A DNA stretch of 32,231 nucleotides from JAKVCB01 sp963578605 (GTDB lineage Bacteria; Planctomycetota; Planctomycetia; Pirellulales; Lacipirellulaceae): assembly GCA_963578605.1 (NCBI GenBank), contig CAUZEA010000069.1, positions 1-32,231 on the forward strand, in the 5' to 3' direction. Shown here piece by piece: positions 14,978-24,060 of this stretch. The translations under genes and the position numbers were made by a program. Within the stretch, counting starts at the first letter, position 1. Each line of letters starts with the position of its first letter. Under the pieces are notes generated by a model. The model was not told the origin of the DNA. It was given only the letters and a program-made list of their open reading frames with translations, and searched no databases.

Positions 14978-16005
14978 ATCGCCACCGGTACTCCTTTTTC
15001 AACCGATTCCGCAGCGGCCAGGCAGAGTGCGACGGACCAGCGCCCGTCTTCGCCTGTTGCGGCCAGTGGACCGCCATCACGGACCGCACGGACCATCATC
15101 ACCATTTGATCTTCTAATTCAAACAACTCACCTGCGGTCTTGGTGATCGGCACTTCCCGCACCTGATCGCCGTCAAACGCTTTGAGAAAAAAGGTGGGAT
15201 GCCGAGTTCGATCCTGAGGACCGCTCCACGACAACCAAATTGCGCCACGACTACCAGTAATCTTGACTGTCTGGTGGTGCTCAAAGGCACTGAGCGTTTG
15301 GGTAATGACCCCATAGGCACCTCCCTCGAAATGAACGATAGCGGTGAAGTTGTCCTGCAACTCGGGATGACCCTCTTGTCGCGAATTGGCGGTCGCATAG
15401 ACGCTGGTCGGTTGGCCAGAGGATTGTAAATACCATCGTGCCAAATCGAAAAAGTGAATTGGCTCCTCCAGGATCCAGTTACCCACCCGCTCGATATCGT
15501 ACCGCCAACCGTAGGATCCCTGGCGGTAGGGATTCCGCGAAAGCTCGACCAGGACATACTGCGGCTGGCCCACAAAACCTTCTTCCACTAATTCACTTGC
15601 TTTACCCCACAGGGATGACAGGCGTAACTCGTGGCCAATCGCCACCAGCCGCTGATTATGACGCGCAAGCCGCAAAATGTCATCGCACTGCTGGACCGAT
15701 ATGGCCATGGGCTTTTCCAGCAAGATGTGCTTACCCGCTTCCAATGCTGAGCATGCGACCTGGTGATGGACATGGTTCGGAACTGCAATGTCCACGACGT
15801 CAAGATCGTCACGCCGGACTAACTCCCGGTAATCAGCATACACATCGGCGTCGGGAAAAGCTTCTCGCGCGGCCTGGCATGTCTGTTCGGTACGTCCCGA
15901 AATGGCCCTCAACTCGGCACCTTCTGTTTTGGCAATGGCGTCGGCGTGAAAATTTCCCCAGGCCCCATACCCGACTAAGCCGAAACGAACCGTTGAATGG
16001 GTCAT
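14974..16005 (-). CDS. Gfo/Idh/MocA family oxidoreductase (cytoplasmic)
   Basis: The protein has 343 residues from the ATG at 16005, chosen because GGAGA lies 5 bp upstream and the Rossmann motif follows within ten residues (RFGLVGYGAWGNFHADAIAK). The longer frame to 16077 adds a non-conserved stretch. Further signatures are VDIAVPNHVHHQVACSALEA, the HILLEKPMAI motif and the C-terminal GNWILEEPIHFFDLARWYLQ segment, with GG-containing beta strands such as EGGAYGVITQTLSAFEHHQT. No signal peptide is seen, unlike the neighbouring Tat-type homologue, so this one should act in the cytoplasm. It converges on that gene with a 4 bp overlap. The substrate is unknown; inositol, glucose-fructose and amino-sugar dehydrogenases belong to the family. 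Confidence 0.87.
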   Translation of the reverse strand: MTHSTVRFGLVGYGAWGNFHADAIAKTEGAELRAISGRTEQTCQAAREAFPDADVYADYRELVRRDDLDVVDIAVPNHVHHQVACSALEAGKHILLEKPMAISVQQCDDILRLARHNQRLVAIGHELRLSSLWGKASELVEEGFVGQPQYVLVELSRNPYRQGSYGWRYDIERVGNWILEEPIHFFDLARWYLQSSGQPTSVYATANSRQEGHPELQDNFTAIVHFEGGAYGVITQTLSAFEHHQTVKITGSRGAIWLSWSGPQDRTRHPTFFLKAFDGDQVREVPITKTAGELFELEDQMVMMVRAVRDGGPLAATGEDGRWSVALCLAAAESVEKGVPVAI

Positions 16006-16403
16006 CGATGTCTCCGTAAACGGGGATGCATGCAATCGTAGAGGACAAACGGACCAGACTTGTCGGACAAAAACCAAATACAGCTTCTGCGATTATGGAA
16101 CATTTTACGAAAAGTTCCAGAGCTGACAGTTCCAGAGTGCCACGGCCCTCCCCCAATATCCCACTGCATCACACGGTTGGTATGCACGGTGGCTGTGGGG
16201 TTTACTTTTTAAAATTCGATCCCACACGACTTTGGGGTACCGGTACCCGGCCTTGTTTTTCCGCCGGTGGCACCACGCTGGTGATTTTAAACCAGCTCGC
16301 TTCACAACTCGCAAACCCCAATCCGCTGAGTGACCGCCCGGGCCGTCGACTCCTTATCATCAGCAGCACTTCTTCCCGGCGGTCATCCCCGATCCCTTGA
16401 TCA
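16006..16403. other. 398 bp gap between the oxidoreductase and CPBP protease genes
   Basis: No recognisable gene; open frames on either strand look random. It holds a perfect 14 bp palindrome GGGTACCGGTACCC at 16235-16248 and should contain the promoter of the leftward oxidoreductase gene. Confidence 0.6.
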
Positions 16404-17012
16404 TCATATGCGAAGACCGCGATCGTGACCCAACTTTAACACGTGAACCAGGACCACGAAATCGTAGAGTCCATGGGCAACTGCGGGAGTCACAATTTCC
16501 CCACACAGCAGGGCTAAGGATCCTAAATAAAGCCCAATGAGGGTGGCGAAAGCGAAATAGAGCCATGTCAAACAGTGGGCCAGTCCGAACAGCAGGCTTA
16601 CCGCAATCAGGCCAATCACCGGTGTTGTGAGATGAACCACAACTGGCTGAACCACACCGCGAAAGAGCAACTCCTCACCAACTCCAGCCAGTGCCGAAAC
16701 GACCGCCAACTCCCAGGTGCTGGCATCTCCCAGGAGCAAACGGGCAACACGGATCGTCCCCCTGCGAAGCCGCACCAACGGGGGCCAGGTCATCCTGGCA
16801 AGCAACAGATAGCAGCCAACCAGCGGTATCGTCGCCAGAACTCCGCTTAGGACCGCTCCTGGCAAGGCTGGCCATGTGGGCCAGATCAACCTCCACAAGT
16901 GCCACCCGGGCCACCGGGCGAGGACCATAACAAGGCCACTTGCCAACACCACCAACCCGCCCTCAAAGAGGATGGCCATTCGCTTATCGGACGTGTTCTT
17001 CAAGGTTAGCAT
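16404..17012 (-). CDS. CPBP family intramembrane metalloprotease (CAAX protease/Abi-like)
   Basis: This is a multi-pass membrane protein of 202 residues with several hydrophobic segments, for example LVVLASGLVMVLA, SGVLATIPLVGCYLLLA and AVSLLFGLAH. The three conserved CPBP motifs are present in order: GVGEELLFRGVV (EExxxR), LLFGLAHCLTWLYF (FxxxH) and PAVAHGLYDFVV (HxxxD/N). These residues bind the catalytic metal in related Rce1/CAAX proteases. The ATG at 17012 was chosen; an in-frame TTG at 17033 is possible but has no better ribosome binding site. Bacterial members have been linked to bacteriocin self-immunity or membrane protein processing; nothing around this gene points to a specific role. 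Confidence 0.87.
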   Translation of the reverse strand: MLTLKNTSDKRMAILFEGGLVVLASGLVMVLARWPGWHLWRLIWPTWPALPGAVLSGVLATIPLVGCYLLLARMTWPPLVRLRRGTIRVARLLLGDASTWELAVVSALAGVGEELLFRGVVQPVVVHLTTPVIGLIAVSLLFGLAHCLTWLYFAFATLIGLYLGSLALLCGEIVTPAVAHGLYDFVVLVHVLKLGHDRGLRI

Positions 17013-17417
17013 CACGGAAATGGCTTCTCCCAAACTTCACATGACATAAACTGACTCCCGTAGCCCAGCAGCCTTTGTCGGCAGGCAACCACGAGAACAC
17101 TCATTCTGTTGCCACCTTTAAACCTAAAATCAGACTACCGAACAAACCTGTGGCATCAAGCTGTAGGCAACACGATCCGTTTTGCCTGGGAGTGTTTTTC
17201 TGCCCCAAAACCCCATTGGCCAGCTGTGAACGAAAACCGAGGTCCAGGATTCGATAACAATTCGAGGTTAACCACATTGACCTGCTGTTGGAATCGCTGT
17301 CCAATGACCATCTCTACTTTTGGCCCACTGCCGCAGGCCTCCCTGATGACAGGGATCACTACTGGCCCCGGGGGTCCTGTCGCGCCACAACATGAAAACC
17401 AACTACGCGAAACCCTG
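17013..17417. other. 405 bp gap between divergent CPBP protease and PPDK genes
   Basis: The PPDK frame stays open back to 17109, but the translated part before 17418 has no family similarity and is Cys/Trp-rich in a way unlike PPDK. It is treated as a leader. No RNA structure or promoter was confidently identified. Confidence 0.5.
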
Positions 17418-20135
17418 ATGAGTTCTGCCGTTCTCAAAATGCCAGCCCCCAATCGCCAAAAAAACAAGAACTCCCGCAGGAAAGGCTCCTCCCCGAAGGT
17501 ACAGCCGGAAATGATTTACTTTTTCGGCCAATCCAAGTGTGAAGGCGATGGCTCGCAAAAACAACTGCTGGGCGGAAAAGGTGCGAACCTGGCTGAGATG
17601 ACAAGTCTTGGCCTGCCGGTGCCCCCCGGGTTTACGATCACCACCAAAGTTTGTGATCTTTACTACCAAAGTGGCCAGAAGTTACCGGCCAGCTTGATGG
17701 AAGCGGTACGTCACAACGTCTCGATCCTCGAATCAGAACTTGGCAAGAAGTTTGGAAATACCGAGATGCCGCTTTTGGTTTCGGTCCGCAGTGGTTCAGC
17801 CGTCTCCATGCCGGGAATGATGAACACGATTTTGAACCTGGGTCTGAATGATCAATCGGTTCTTGGACTGGCAGCTGCGACCGGCAACGAAAGATTTGCT
17901 TACGACGCGTATCGACGTCTGATCAACATGTATGGTGATGTGGTGTGTGGTGTCGATCACGAACATTTTGAAGCCGCGTTCGACAACATCAAGAAAAAAT
18001 ACCGGGTTCAAGACGATACCGAAGTGCCGCTGGAAGGCATGATTCAGTTGTGCGCTGCTTACAAGAAGGTCTATCGTAAACACTATGGCAAGCCATTTCC
18101 TCAGGATCCAATTCAGCAACTCGGCTTGGCGATTGAAGCGGTGTTTCAAAGCTGGATGCAGCCTCGAGCCGTGAAATATCGCCAGGTGGAAAACATCACG
18201 GGACTGTTGGGAACCGCCGTCAACGTGCAGTCCATGGTGTTTGGGAACATGGGGGATGACTCTGGAACAGGCGTGGCATTCACACGCGATCCATCAACCG
18301 GACAAAACAAGTTCTATGGCGAATTCCTGATCAATGCTCAAGGCGAAGACGTGGTCTCTGGCATTCGCACACCGCAGCCCGTCGAGAAAATGTCTCGCTG
18401 GAACAAGCAGGTCTATCAGCAACTGCTGGGCATTAAGGACACCCTCGAAGATCATTACCGAGATGTTCAGGATATCGAGTTCACCATTGAGAAGGGCACG
18501 CTCTTCATGCTCCAAACGCGCAACGGCAAGCGGACCGGCGGGGCTGCGGTGAAAATTGCCTGCGACATGGTGAAAGAGGGTTTGATTGATGAAAAGACAG
18601 CCGTTCTGCGGATCCCAGCCGGTGACCTCACGCAGCTACTGCTTCCCAGTTTTACTCCCGCAGGCAAGAAAAAGGCGGAAGTTCTCACCGTTGGTCTCCC
18701 GGCATCGCCCGGGGCCGCGTTTGGCAAGCCAGCCTTTACGGCCGCTGAAGCGGTCGAACGTAGTGCCAAGGGTGAAAAGGTACTTCTGGTTCGAAAGGAA
18801 ACGAACCCGGAAGACATTGATGGCATGCACTCCGCCGCAGGGATTCTCACCAGCACCGGTGGGATGACCAGTCACGCCGCCGTCGTGGCCCGGGGCTGGG
18901 GCAAATGCTGTGTCGCCGGTGCCGGGAACCTCGAAATCGATGCGAAGAAACGCAAGTTCAAAGTCGGTGGGAAAACCTTCACCCACAATCATATTCTGTC
19001 GATCGACGGTTCCACGGGTGAACTCATGGCTGGTGAGGTGCCAACCCACGAGCCCACGCTCTCCGGAGACTTTGCGAAAGTCATGCGATGGGCTGACAAG
19101 TACCGTACGTTGCAAGTTCGCACCAACGCCGATACACCGGCTGATGCAGGACGAGCGCGTGAATTTGGCGCCCAAGGCATTGGACTCTGTCGAACCGAAC
19201 ACATGTTCTTCGAAGGCGAACGGATAAAGGCGATGCGTGCCATGATCCTGGCCGACAATGAAAAGGATCGCCGGGTTGCCCTCAAAAAGCTGTTACCGCT
19301 GCAGCGCAAGGACTTCATCGGTATTTTCAAAGCGATGCACGGACTGCCCGTTACCATTCGGCTACTCGACCCTCCCCTGCACGAATTCTTGCCACAGGAA
19401 TCCAAGAGTCAGGCAGCCATGGCCAAAGAGTTAGGAATCTCGACCGCGGCAATCAAAGCACGCGTCACCCAGTTGCACGAAATGAATCCCATGCTCGGGC
19501 ATCGGGGATGTCGATTGGCAGTGACCTATCCGGAAATCCTCGAAATGCAAGTCACCGCGATCACCGAAGCGGTCATCTCCTGCAAACAGAAAAAAATTAA
19601 GGCGGTTGCCGAGATTATGGTCCCGCTCATCGGCACCGCCAAGGAACTTGAGGTCCTGGGGAAACAAGTTCGTCAAACCATTGACAAAGTTAAAGCCAGG
19701 AAAAAGCATCGCGGCAAGCTCAACATCTTGATCGGTACGATGATCGAGATCCCCCGGGCAGCTCTGACCGCTGATGAAGTTGGACAAGTGGCTGACTTTT
19801 TCAGTTTTGGCACCAACGACCTTACTCAAATGACCTTTGGTTACAGTCGCGATGATATCAACACCTTCTTGCCCGACTATCTTGGCCAGGAAATCCTGCC
19901 CCGCGATCCGTTCCAGTCGCTCGATACCACCGGTGTGGGTCAGCTAATCGAAATGGCGGTCAAGAAAGGACGTTCGGTCAAGAGCGACCTTAAGTGCGGC
20001 ATCTGTGGCGAACACGGTGGTGACCCCGACTCGATTCAGTTCTGCCACAAGGTAGGGCTCGACTACGTGTCGTGCAGCCCTTTCCGCGTACCGATCGCAC
20101 GTCTCGCCGCAGCTCAGGCGGCAATCGCCCGGTAA
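17418..20135 (+). CDS. ppdK: Pyruvate, phosphate dikinase
   Basis: PPDK interconverts pyruvate + ATP + phosphate and phosphoenolpyruvate + AMP + pyrophosphate, in glycolysis or gluconeogenesis. The ATP-grasp domain opens with IYFFGQSKCEGD, LLGGKGANLAEMTSLGLPVP and SVRSGSAVSMPGMMNTILNL. The phosphohistidine domain has GGMTSHAAVVARGWGKCCVAG (His486 from this start). The C-terminal TIM barrel has RTEHMFF, MNPMLGHRGCRL, FFSFGTNDLTQMTFGYSRDD and CGICGEHGGDP with the catalytic Cys863. The start is uncertain: from 17418 the protein has 905 residues with a Lys/Arg-rich tail before IYFFG. From the ATG at 17511 it has 874 residues, and the catalytic His becomes 455, as in the Clostridium symbiosum enzyme. 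Neither ATG has a strong ribosome binding site. Confidence 0.95.
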   Translation: MSSAVLKMPAPNRQKNKNSRRKGSSPKVQPEMIYFFGQSKCEGDGSQKQLLGGKGANLAEMTSLGLPVPPGFTITTKVCDLYYQSGQKLPASLMEAVRHNVSILESELGKKFGNTEMPLLVSVRSGSAVSMPGMMNTILNLGLNDQSVLGLAAATGNERFAYDAYRRLINMYGDVVCGVDHEHFEAAFDNIKKKYRVQDDTEVPLEGMIQLCAAYKKVYRKHYGKPFPQDPIQQLGLAIEAVFQSWMQPRAVKYRQVENITGLLGTAVNVQSMVFGNMGDDSGTGVAFTRDPSTGQNKFYGEFLINAQGEDVVSGIRTPQPVEKMSRWNKQVYQQLLGIKDTLEDHYRDVQDIEFTIEKGTLFMLQTRNGKRTGGAAVKIACDMVKEGLIDEKTAVLRIPAGDLTQLLLPSFTPAGKKKAEVLTVGLPASPGAAFGKPAFTAAEAVERSAKGEKVLLVRKETNPEDIDGMHSAAGILTSTGGMTSHAAVVARGWGKCCVAGAGNLEIDAKKRKFKVGGKTFTHNHILSIDGSTGELMAGEVPTHEPTLSGDFAKVMRWADKYRTLQVRTNADTPADAGRAREFGAQGIGLCRTEHMFFEGERIKAMRAMILADNEKDRRVALKKLLPLQRKDFIGIFKAMHGLPVTIRLLDPPLHEFLPQESKSQAAMAKELGISTAAIKARVTQLHEMNPMLGHRGCRLAVTYPEILEMQVTAITEAVISCKQKKIKAVAEIMVPLIGTAKELEVLGKQVRQTIDKVKARKKHRGKLNILIGTMIEIPRAALTADEVGQVADFFSFGTNDLTQMTFGYSRDDINTFLPDYLGQEILPRDPFQSLDTTGVGQLIEMAVKKGRSVKSDLKCGICGEHGGDPDSIQFCHKVGLDYVSCSPFRVPIARLAAAQAAIAR

Positions 20136-20295
20136 CGAAACCCAACTGAAACTAACCCACGGTGACCCCACGCTCTGCCGTGCAGCGGTGCGGGGAAGGG
20201 CCGATTGGGAGCCGCCCCATTCAGAAAAGTCAGGCTAAATTCCAGCCGGCAACCGCCCGGGCTTGCTTTAGCGCCAGCGAATTTGCGAAGTCGTT

Positions 20296-21165
20296 TCAAC
20301 CCGCCATTTTGTTAATCATTTGCAACGCAATGGCTTGGGCTTCGTGATTTTCCTCTTCCCGCACCAAGCGAACCGTAGCGCCTGGCGGAGTGCGCCGTTC
20401 TTGCACAAAGCCTCGGGTTCCCGTGCGGAAAAAAGGCTCAAACTCCCTGGCGGGTCCAGCGGCAAAAAGTTGCTGCAGTTGCAGGAGCATTTCATTCCAT
20501 ACCATTCCGCCTCGATAAATGACCCGATAGGCAGCCTTAAGCTGCTTCAGCTCCGTGTGATTGAATCCGGCCCGCTTGAGTCCAACACGGTTGAGTCCCA
20601 CCACCATCGTTGAACCACCGTCGACGGTAACGAACGGAGGCACGTCTTGCCTCACCCGGGCCATCCCGCCCACCATTGCCAGCCGTCCGACACGACAGAA
20701 TTGATGCACAGCCGCCCCACCTGACAGGAAAGCCTTCCCGCCAATCTCAACATGCCCACCGAGCATCACATTGTTCGTGAGAATGGTGTCGTTTCCCAAC
20801 CGACAGTCGTGAGCCACATGGGAGTTGACCATCAACATACACCTATCGCCGATGGTTGTCTCACCCTCTTCGTAGAGCGAACGATGGACCGTAACGTTCT
20901 CGCGAATCACATTGCCACGCCCGACCGTTAATCGGCCTGGGCACTCCGACATCTGCATGTGCTGCGGCAAGCCTCCCAAGATGGCGCCCTGGAAAACTTG
21001 ATTCTCAGGACCCAGCGAAGTCCCCGAACAGACGACGACGTGACTTCCAAGACGGCACCCGTCGGCAATAGTCACCCCAGGTTCGATGACGGAAAAAGGA
21101 CCAATTTCGACGTGGGAACCAATTTCGGCGGCAGGACTGACGACCGCCAGCGGATGAATTGACAC
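20296..21165 (-). CDS. lpxA: Acyl-[ACP]-UDP-N-acetylglucosamine O-acyltransferase
   Basis: LpxA carries out the first step of lipid A synthesis, moving a 3-hydroxyacyl chain from ACP to UDP-GlcNAc. The left-handed beta-helix hexapeptide repeats run from SIHPLAVVSPAAEIG to about residue 190. The catalytic His lies in MVNSHVAHDCRLG, and the family signatures VIRENVTVHRS, AVHQFCRVGR, VRQDVPPFV and NRVGLKRAGF are all present. The GTG at 21165 is preferred because AAGGG stands 8 bp upstream and it places SIHP at the very N-terminus as in other LpxA proteins; a GTG at 21201 is the alternative. At 289 residues it is longer than the E. coli enzyme (262), with an extra C-terminal tail after TRGFV. The gene supports an outer membrane with lipid A. 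Confidence 0.93.
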   Translation of the reverse strand: MSIHPLAVVSPAAEIGSHVEIGPFSVIEPGVTIADGCRLGSHVVVCSGTSLGPENQVFQGAILGGLPQHMQMSECPGRLTVGRGNVIRENVTVHRSLYEEGETTIGDRCMLMVNSHVAHDCRLGNDTILTNNVMLGGHVEIGGKAFLSGGAAVHQFCRVGRLAMVGGMARVRQDVPPFVTVDGGSTMVVGLNRVGLKRAGFNHTELKQLKAAYRVIYRGGMVWNEMLLQLQQLFAAGPAREFEPFFRTGTRGFVQERRTPPGATVRLVREEENHEAQAIALQMINKMAG

Positions 21166-21173
21166 AGAATGGA

Positions 21174-21178
21174 CCCTT
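21174..21178 (-). promoter_or_regulatory. Ribosome binding site deciding the lpxA start
   Basis: Read on the minus strand, AAGGG stands 8 bp before the GTG at 21165. It favours this start over the in-frame GTG at 21201, which has no such site. Confidence 0.6.
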
Positions 21179-21520
21179 GAAACTAGGTGGCGCGATGCCA
21201 CGGCAATGTTTTTTACTCACCACGTAGTCACAGCAACGCGGAGGGGATTGACTAACGACTTTATCGGCTTGAAATGTGATAGCAGCTTAGCCGGATGTAC
21301 TGATTTTGCCGGCCTTATCGGACAAGACGCAAAACTCGCTCTCCGCCCGTCACCTCCACGATTTGGTACCTTTTGATAACACACTGTTTACATCAGCCCC
21401 TGGACCATTTTTGCTCAATGGTGGATGCTACTGTCAGGTGGCATGCAGCTTCGCTTGCTAGCACCTGGCTGGCAGCGGGTCGCTACCTCGGTCACCCCCC
21501 ACATCGTTTTTTTACCCCAA

Positions 21521-21525
21521 AGGAG
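21521..21525 (+). promoter_or_regulatory. Ribosome binding site of the TPR gene
   Basis: AGGAG (in the context AAAGGAGAG) stands 7 bp before the ATG at 21533 and decides this start over the upstream in-frame ATG at 21425. Confidence 0.8.
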
Positions 21526-21532
21526 AGTTTGC

Positions 21533-21871
21533 ATGTCTGACGCCGTTGCGCTGTACGACGAAGCTGATCAACTCAAGAACGAAGGCAAACTGGAAGAAGC
21601 CGCTCTGAAGTTCAAGGAGTCGATCGAGATCGACCCGGAATACGCGTTGCCCCATTCCGCACTGGCCGTGGTTCTGCAAAAGCTCGGCCAACACGACCAG
21701 GCAATTGTCCATGCCCAGCAAGTGTGCGAGCTTCAACCGGATGACCCCTTTAGCTACACGGCGATGAGCGTGACGTACCAACGTGCCTATGCAGGTACGA
21801 ACAATATGGAGTACATCCGCCTGGCGGAGGAAGCCATGGAAAAAAGCAGGATGCTACAGACGGGCAGTTAA
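21533..21871 (+). CDS. Small tetratricopeptide-repeat protein
   Basis: This is a 112-residue soluble protein made almost only of TPR helices. Repeat 1 reads ALYDEADQLKNEGKLEEAAL then KFKESIEIDPEYA; repeat 2 starts PHSALAVVLQKLGQHDQAIV and ends CELQPDD; repeat 3, FSYTAMSVTYQRAY..., is partial. The A-x(3)-G/L and DP positions fit the TPR consensus. No signal peptide or other domain is present, so it likely acts as a cytoplasmic protein-protein interaction module. It ends 33 bp from the convergent acyl-CoA dehydrogenase gene. A small hairpin (ATCCC/GGGAT, 21888-21903) lies between the two but has no T-run on either side. Its partner is unknown. Confidence 0.85.
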   Translation: MSDAVALYDEADQLKNEGKLEEAALKFKESIEIDPEYALPHSALAVVLQKLGQHDQAIVHAQQVCELQPDDPFSYTAMSVTYQRAYAGTNNMEYIRLAEEAMEKSRMLQTGS

Positions 21872-21904
21872 CCTCCGACTCTCGGGTATCCCCGCACCGG
21901 GATT

Positions 21905-23827
21905 TCACGATATCTCATAGCGCATCAAGATTTCATCAGGATGAACCCCGGCAATACTTTTGAATTGGCCTTCGACAATTGCCTGGCCAAGTTCGGTCAC
22001 CTGGCGAAAATAGCGGTTCGAAGGTCGGCGACCGGCGTACTTCCGAATCAGGCACTGGCAGGCGATATCTGCACTCTCACGGACGATCTCGTCCTGCTGG
22101 CGCGCTGCGTACAGACTTGTACATAAGACCGTGATCAAATCCTGGCACCGCTGCGAAAGTTCAGACATGCGACATTGTCGATCGGCCAGCGACAATTGGA
22201 ATTTGCTCATTGTCCCTGATACTTCCAGTGCCATTCTTTGCAGCCGATCGCAAGCAAACTCGGCGTGCTCTCTGAGTGATTTGGGCATGGATGGCAACTG
22301 CGGTGAAACCGTTGGCAACAACTTCCGCGCCGTCAGCCACATCATGTACGGCCCGGCGACGCGCATGAGCACCACCGCGTGAGCTGGGTTGAGCAGATTC
22401 AGTTTCTTGATTCCTGCCGCTTGCAGTGCCTTACCGACCGGCTCGAAATAGGTCTTGCCGTGGTGTTTGACTAACGACTTGAAAAACGCCATCCCCAGCA
22501 TTTCTCCCTCACCTTCATAGATGCAAGGCGCGAGATACTCATGGACATGATCGCCGAACAAATGACCATGCAGGAAAGAGCGACCGCCGTGAGTCTTCAT
22601 GAAATACTCGATGGCGGCATGCTTTTGTGCCTCGCTTCCAAAGATTTTCGCGATGATACATTCCATCTCACCGCGATAACCTCGATCGATCAGGCCTGCG
22701 CACCAGGCAACCAGGCTGTCACAAGCAACAATCAGGCCCGCCAGTTCAGCCAGCCGACGCTGAACAAGTTCTCGATGGGCAATCGGCTCACTGTAAGTGA
22801 CCCGGAACTTCGCCCACGGGATCATGCTCGCCAACATGACACGCATAACTCCTGCCGAATTTGCACAAAGAGATATGCGGCCAAGATTCAAACCATGGTA
22901 GGCAACGGTCAGGCCATCTCCTCGACTTGGGGTCAGCAAATTCTCGGCCGGGACCCGAAAATTGCGGAAGATCATTCCCTGATTGTAGGTGTGCTTAAGC
23001 GCCCAAAGCCCATAGCTGCGAAACTGAAAATGTTCATTCTCCTGCTGAGGCAGGTCGGTGATGAGAACGGCAGGCTTCTGGTCAATCAAACAAACCAATC
23101 CGATGGTTCTCCCGCCCACAACATTCGTAATGAACAGCTTTTCGCCGTTGACCACATACTCATTTCCTTCAAGGCAAGCCGTCGTACGGAGTTGGGTCAA
23201 ATCACTTCCCGCGCATGGTTCGGTCAAGGCAAAGGCGCTAAGCCGGGAACCGTCAGCCAAACCCGGAAGAAATTGCTGCTTCTGCTCTGCGTTGCCGAAT
23301 GTCCGCACCGGATCAACCGCGCCAATGCACCCATGGACCGAAGCCAGGCCGGCAATGGTTGGATCTGCCATAGCCATTCGCGACAAGAACGGCGCGAAAG
23401 AAGAAAACGGTACACCCGAACCGCCGTATTCTTTGTCAACCAGCAAGCCCCAGTAGCCAGCACCGCTAAGTTCCTCAAGTGCCGCGTTGGTGATTTTACC
23501 CGCCTCATCCAAGAGCGACCGCTCGCGACAATGACGCTCGACGACCGCTACCGAATTGTCCATCACTTCCTGGACATCCGCTGGTGTTTTGGCAGGCGTA
23601 CTCACAAATTCTGCTGCAGGCACGCCCCGGTCCCAAACTGCACGGTGCGAGGGACTGTTGACCGTCTGATACTGCTGCGCAAACATCGCTTCAACTTGAT
23701 CATCCGCCTTGTCGATGGCACCCGTCCGACGTGCTTCGTCGTCACTTTTACCCCCCAGTTTCAGGGCAGTTTCAGCAAATGATGTTTCCTCGGGAGAATC
23801 TGAGGAAATTGGAGTTTCAGTCGACAT
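21905..23827 (-). CDS. Acyl-CoA dehydrogenase, long form
   Basis: This is an FAD-dependent enzyme of fatty-acid beta-oxidation, oxidising acyl-CoA to trans-2-enoyl-CoA. The start ATG at 23827 is set by AAAGGGA 9 bp upstream. The protein has 640 residues. A non-conserved N-terminal stretch of about 90 residues precedes the helical domain (ITNAALEELSGAGYWGLLVD, EYGGSGVPFSSF). The middle beta-domain carries the FAD/substrate motif FALTEPCAGSDL and NGEKLFITNV. The third domain includes MKTHGGRSFLHG and the expected catalytic Glu in CIYEGEGEMLGM. A further helical extension of about 170 residues follows, as in the VLCAD/ACAD9-like long forms (about 600-650 residues) rather than the 380-residue short forms. 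The chain-length preference is not readable. It is convergent with the TPR gene and stands alone. Confidence 0.9.
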   Translation of the reverse strand: MSTETPISSDSPEETSFAETALKLGGKSDDEARRTGAIDKADDQVEAMFAQQYQTVNSPSHRAVWDRGVPAAEFVSTPAKTPADVQEVMDNSVAVVERHCRERSLLDEAGKITNAALEELSGAGYWGLLVDKEYGGSGVPFSSFAPFLSRMAMADPTIAGLASVHGCIGAVDPVRTFGNAEQKQQFLPGLADGSRLSAFALTEPCAGSDLTQLRTTACLEGNEYVVNGEKLFITNVVGGRTIGLVCLIDQKPAVLITDLPQQENEHFQFRSYGLWALKHTYNQGMIFRNFRVPAENLLTPSRGDGLTVAYHGLNLGRISLCANSAGVMRVMLASMIPWAKFRVTYSEPIAHRELVQRRLAELAGLIVACDSLVAWCAGLIDRGYRGEMECIIAKIFGSEAQKHAAIEYFMKTHGGRSFLHGHLFGDHVHEYLAPCIYEGEGEMLGMAFFKSLVKHHGKTYFEPVGKALQAAGIKKLNLLNPAHAVVLMRVAGPYMMWLTARKLLPTVSPQLPSMPKSLREHAEFACDRLQRMALEVSGTMSKFQLSLADRQCRMSELSQRCQDLITVLCTSLYAARQQDEIVRESADIACQCLIRKYAGRRPSNRYFRQVTELGQAIVEGQFKSIAGVHPDEILMRYEIS

Positions 23828-24060
23828 CGCATCCATTCCCTTTTGGGTGTGGCCATTTAAGATAGTGAAGGTCCCTAGGAAATTATACCCGTTATCCCAT
23901 TTCAAGCCCCTAGGCTGAACCCACTCTGTGAAGATATCATGCTACAGATGAACCGCCTGCGCGGAATACACTGCTGGCACGACCCAAGAAAACTTTGCTA
24001 AAGTCATCCCCACCCTCGATATTTACGTCAAACCCCCGCGCACCATCTTGAATCCTACCC

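Larger units (their letters stand above)
21166..21532. other. 367 bp gap between divergent lpxA and the TPR gene
   Basis: No gene is seen apart from the start region signals of both neighbours. An upstream extension of the TPR frame to 21425 is not protein-like. Promoters for both genes are expected here but none was clear. Confidence 0.5.

Noticed and set aside
16026..16400. 124-codon plus-strand open frame as a possible small gene
   Set aside because: It has no ribosome binding site, no similarity and overlaps the likely promoter region of the leftward oxidoreductase gene.
22541..23782. 413-codon plus-strand open frame
   Set aside because: It is fully antisense to the acyl-CoA dehydrogenase, whose conserved motifs fix the coding strand.
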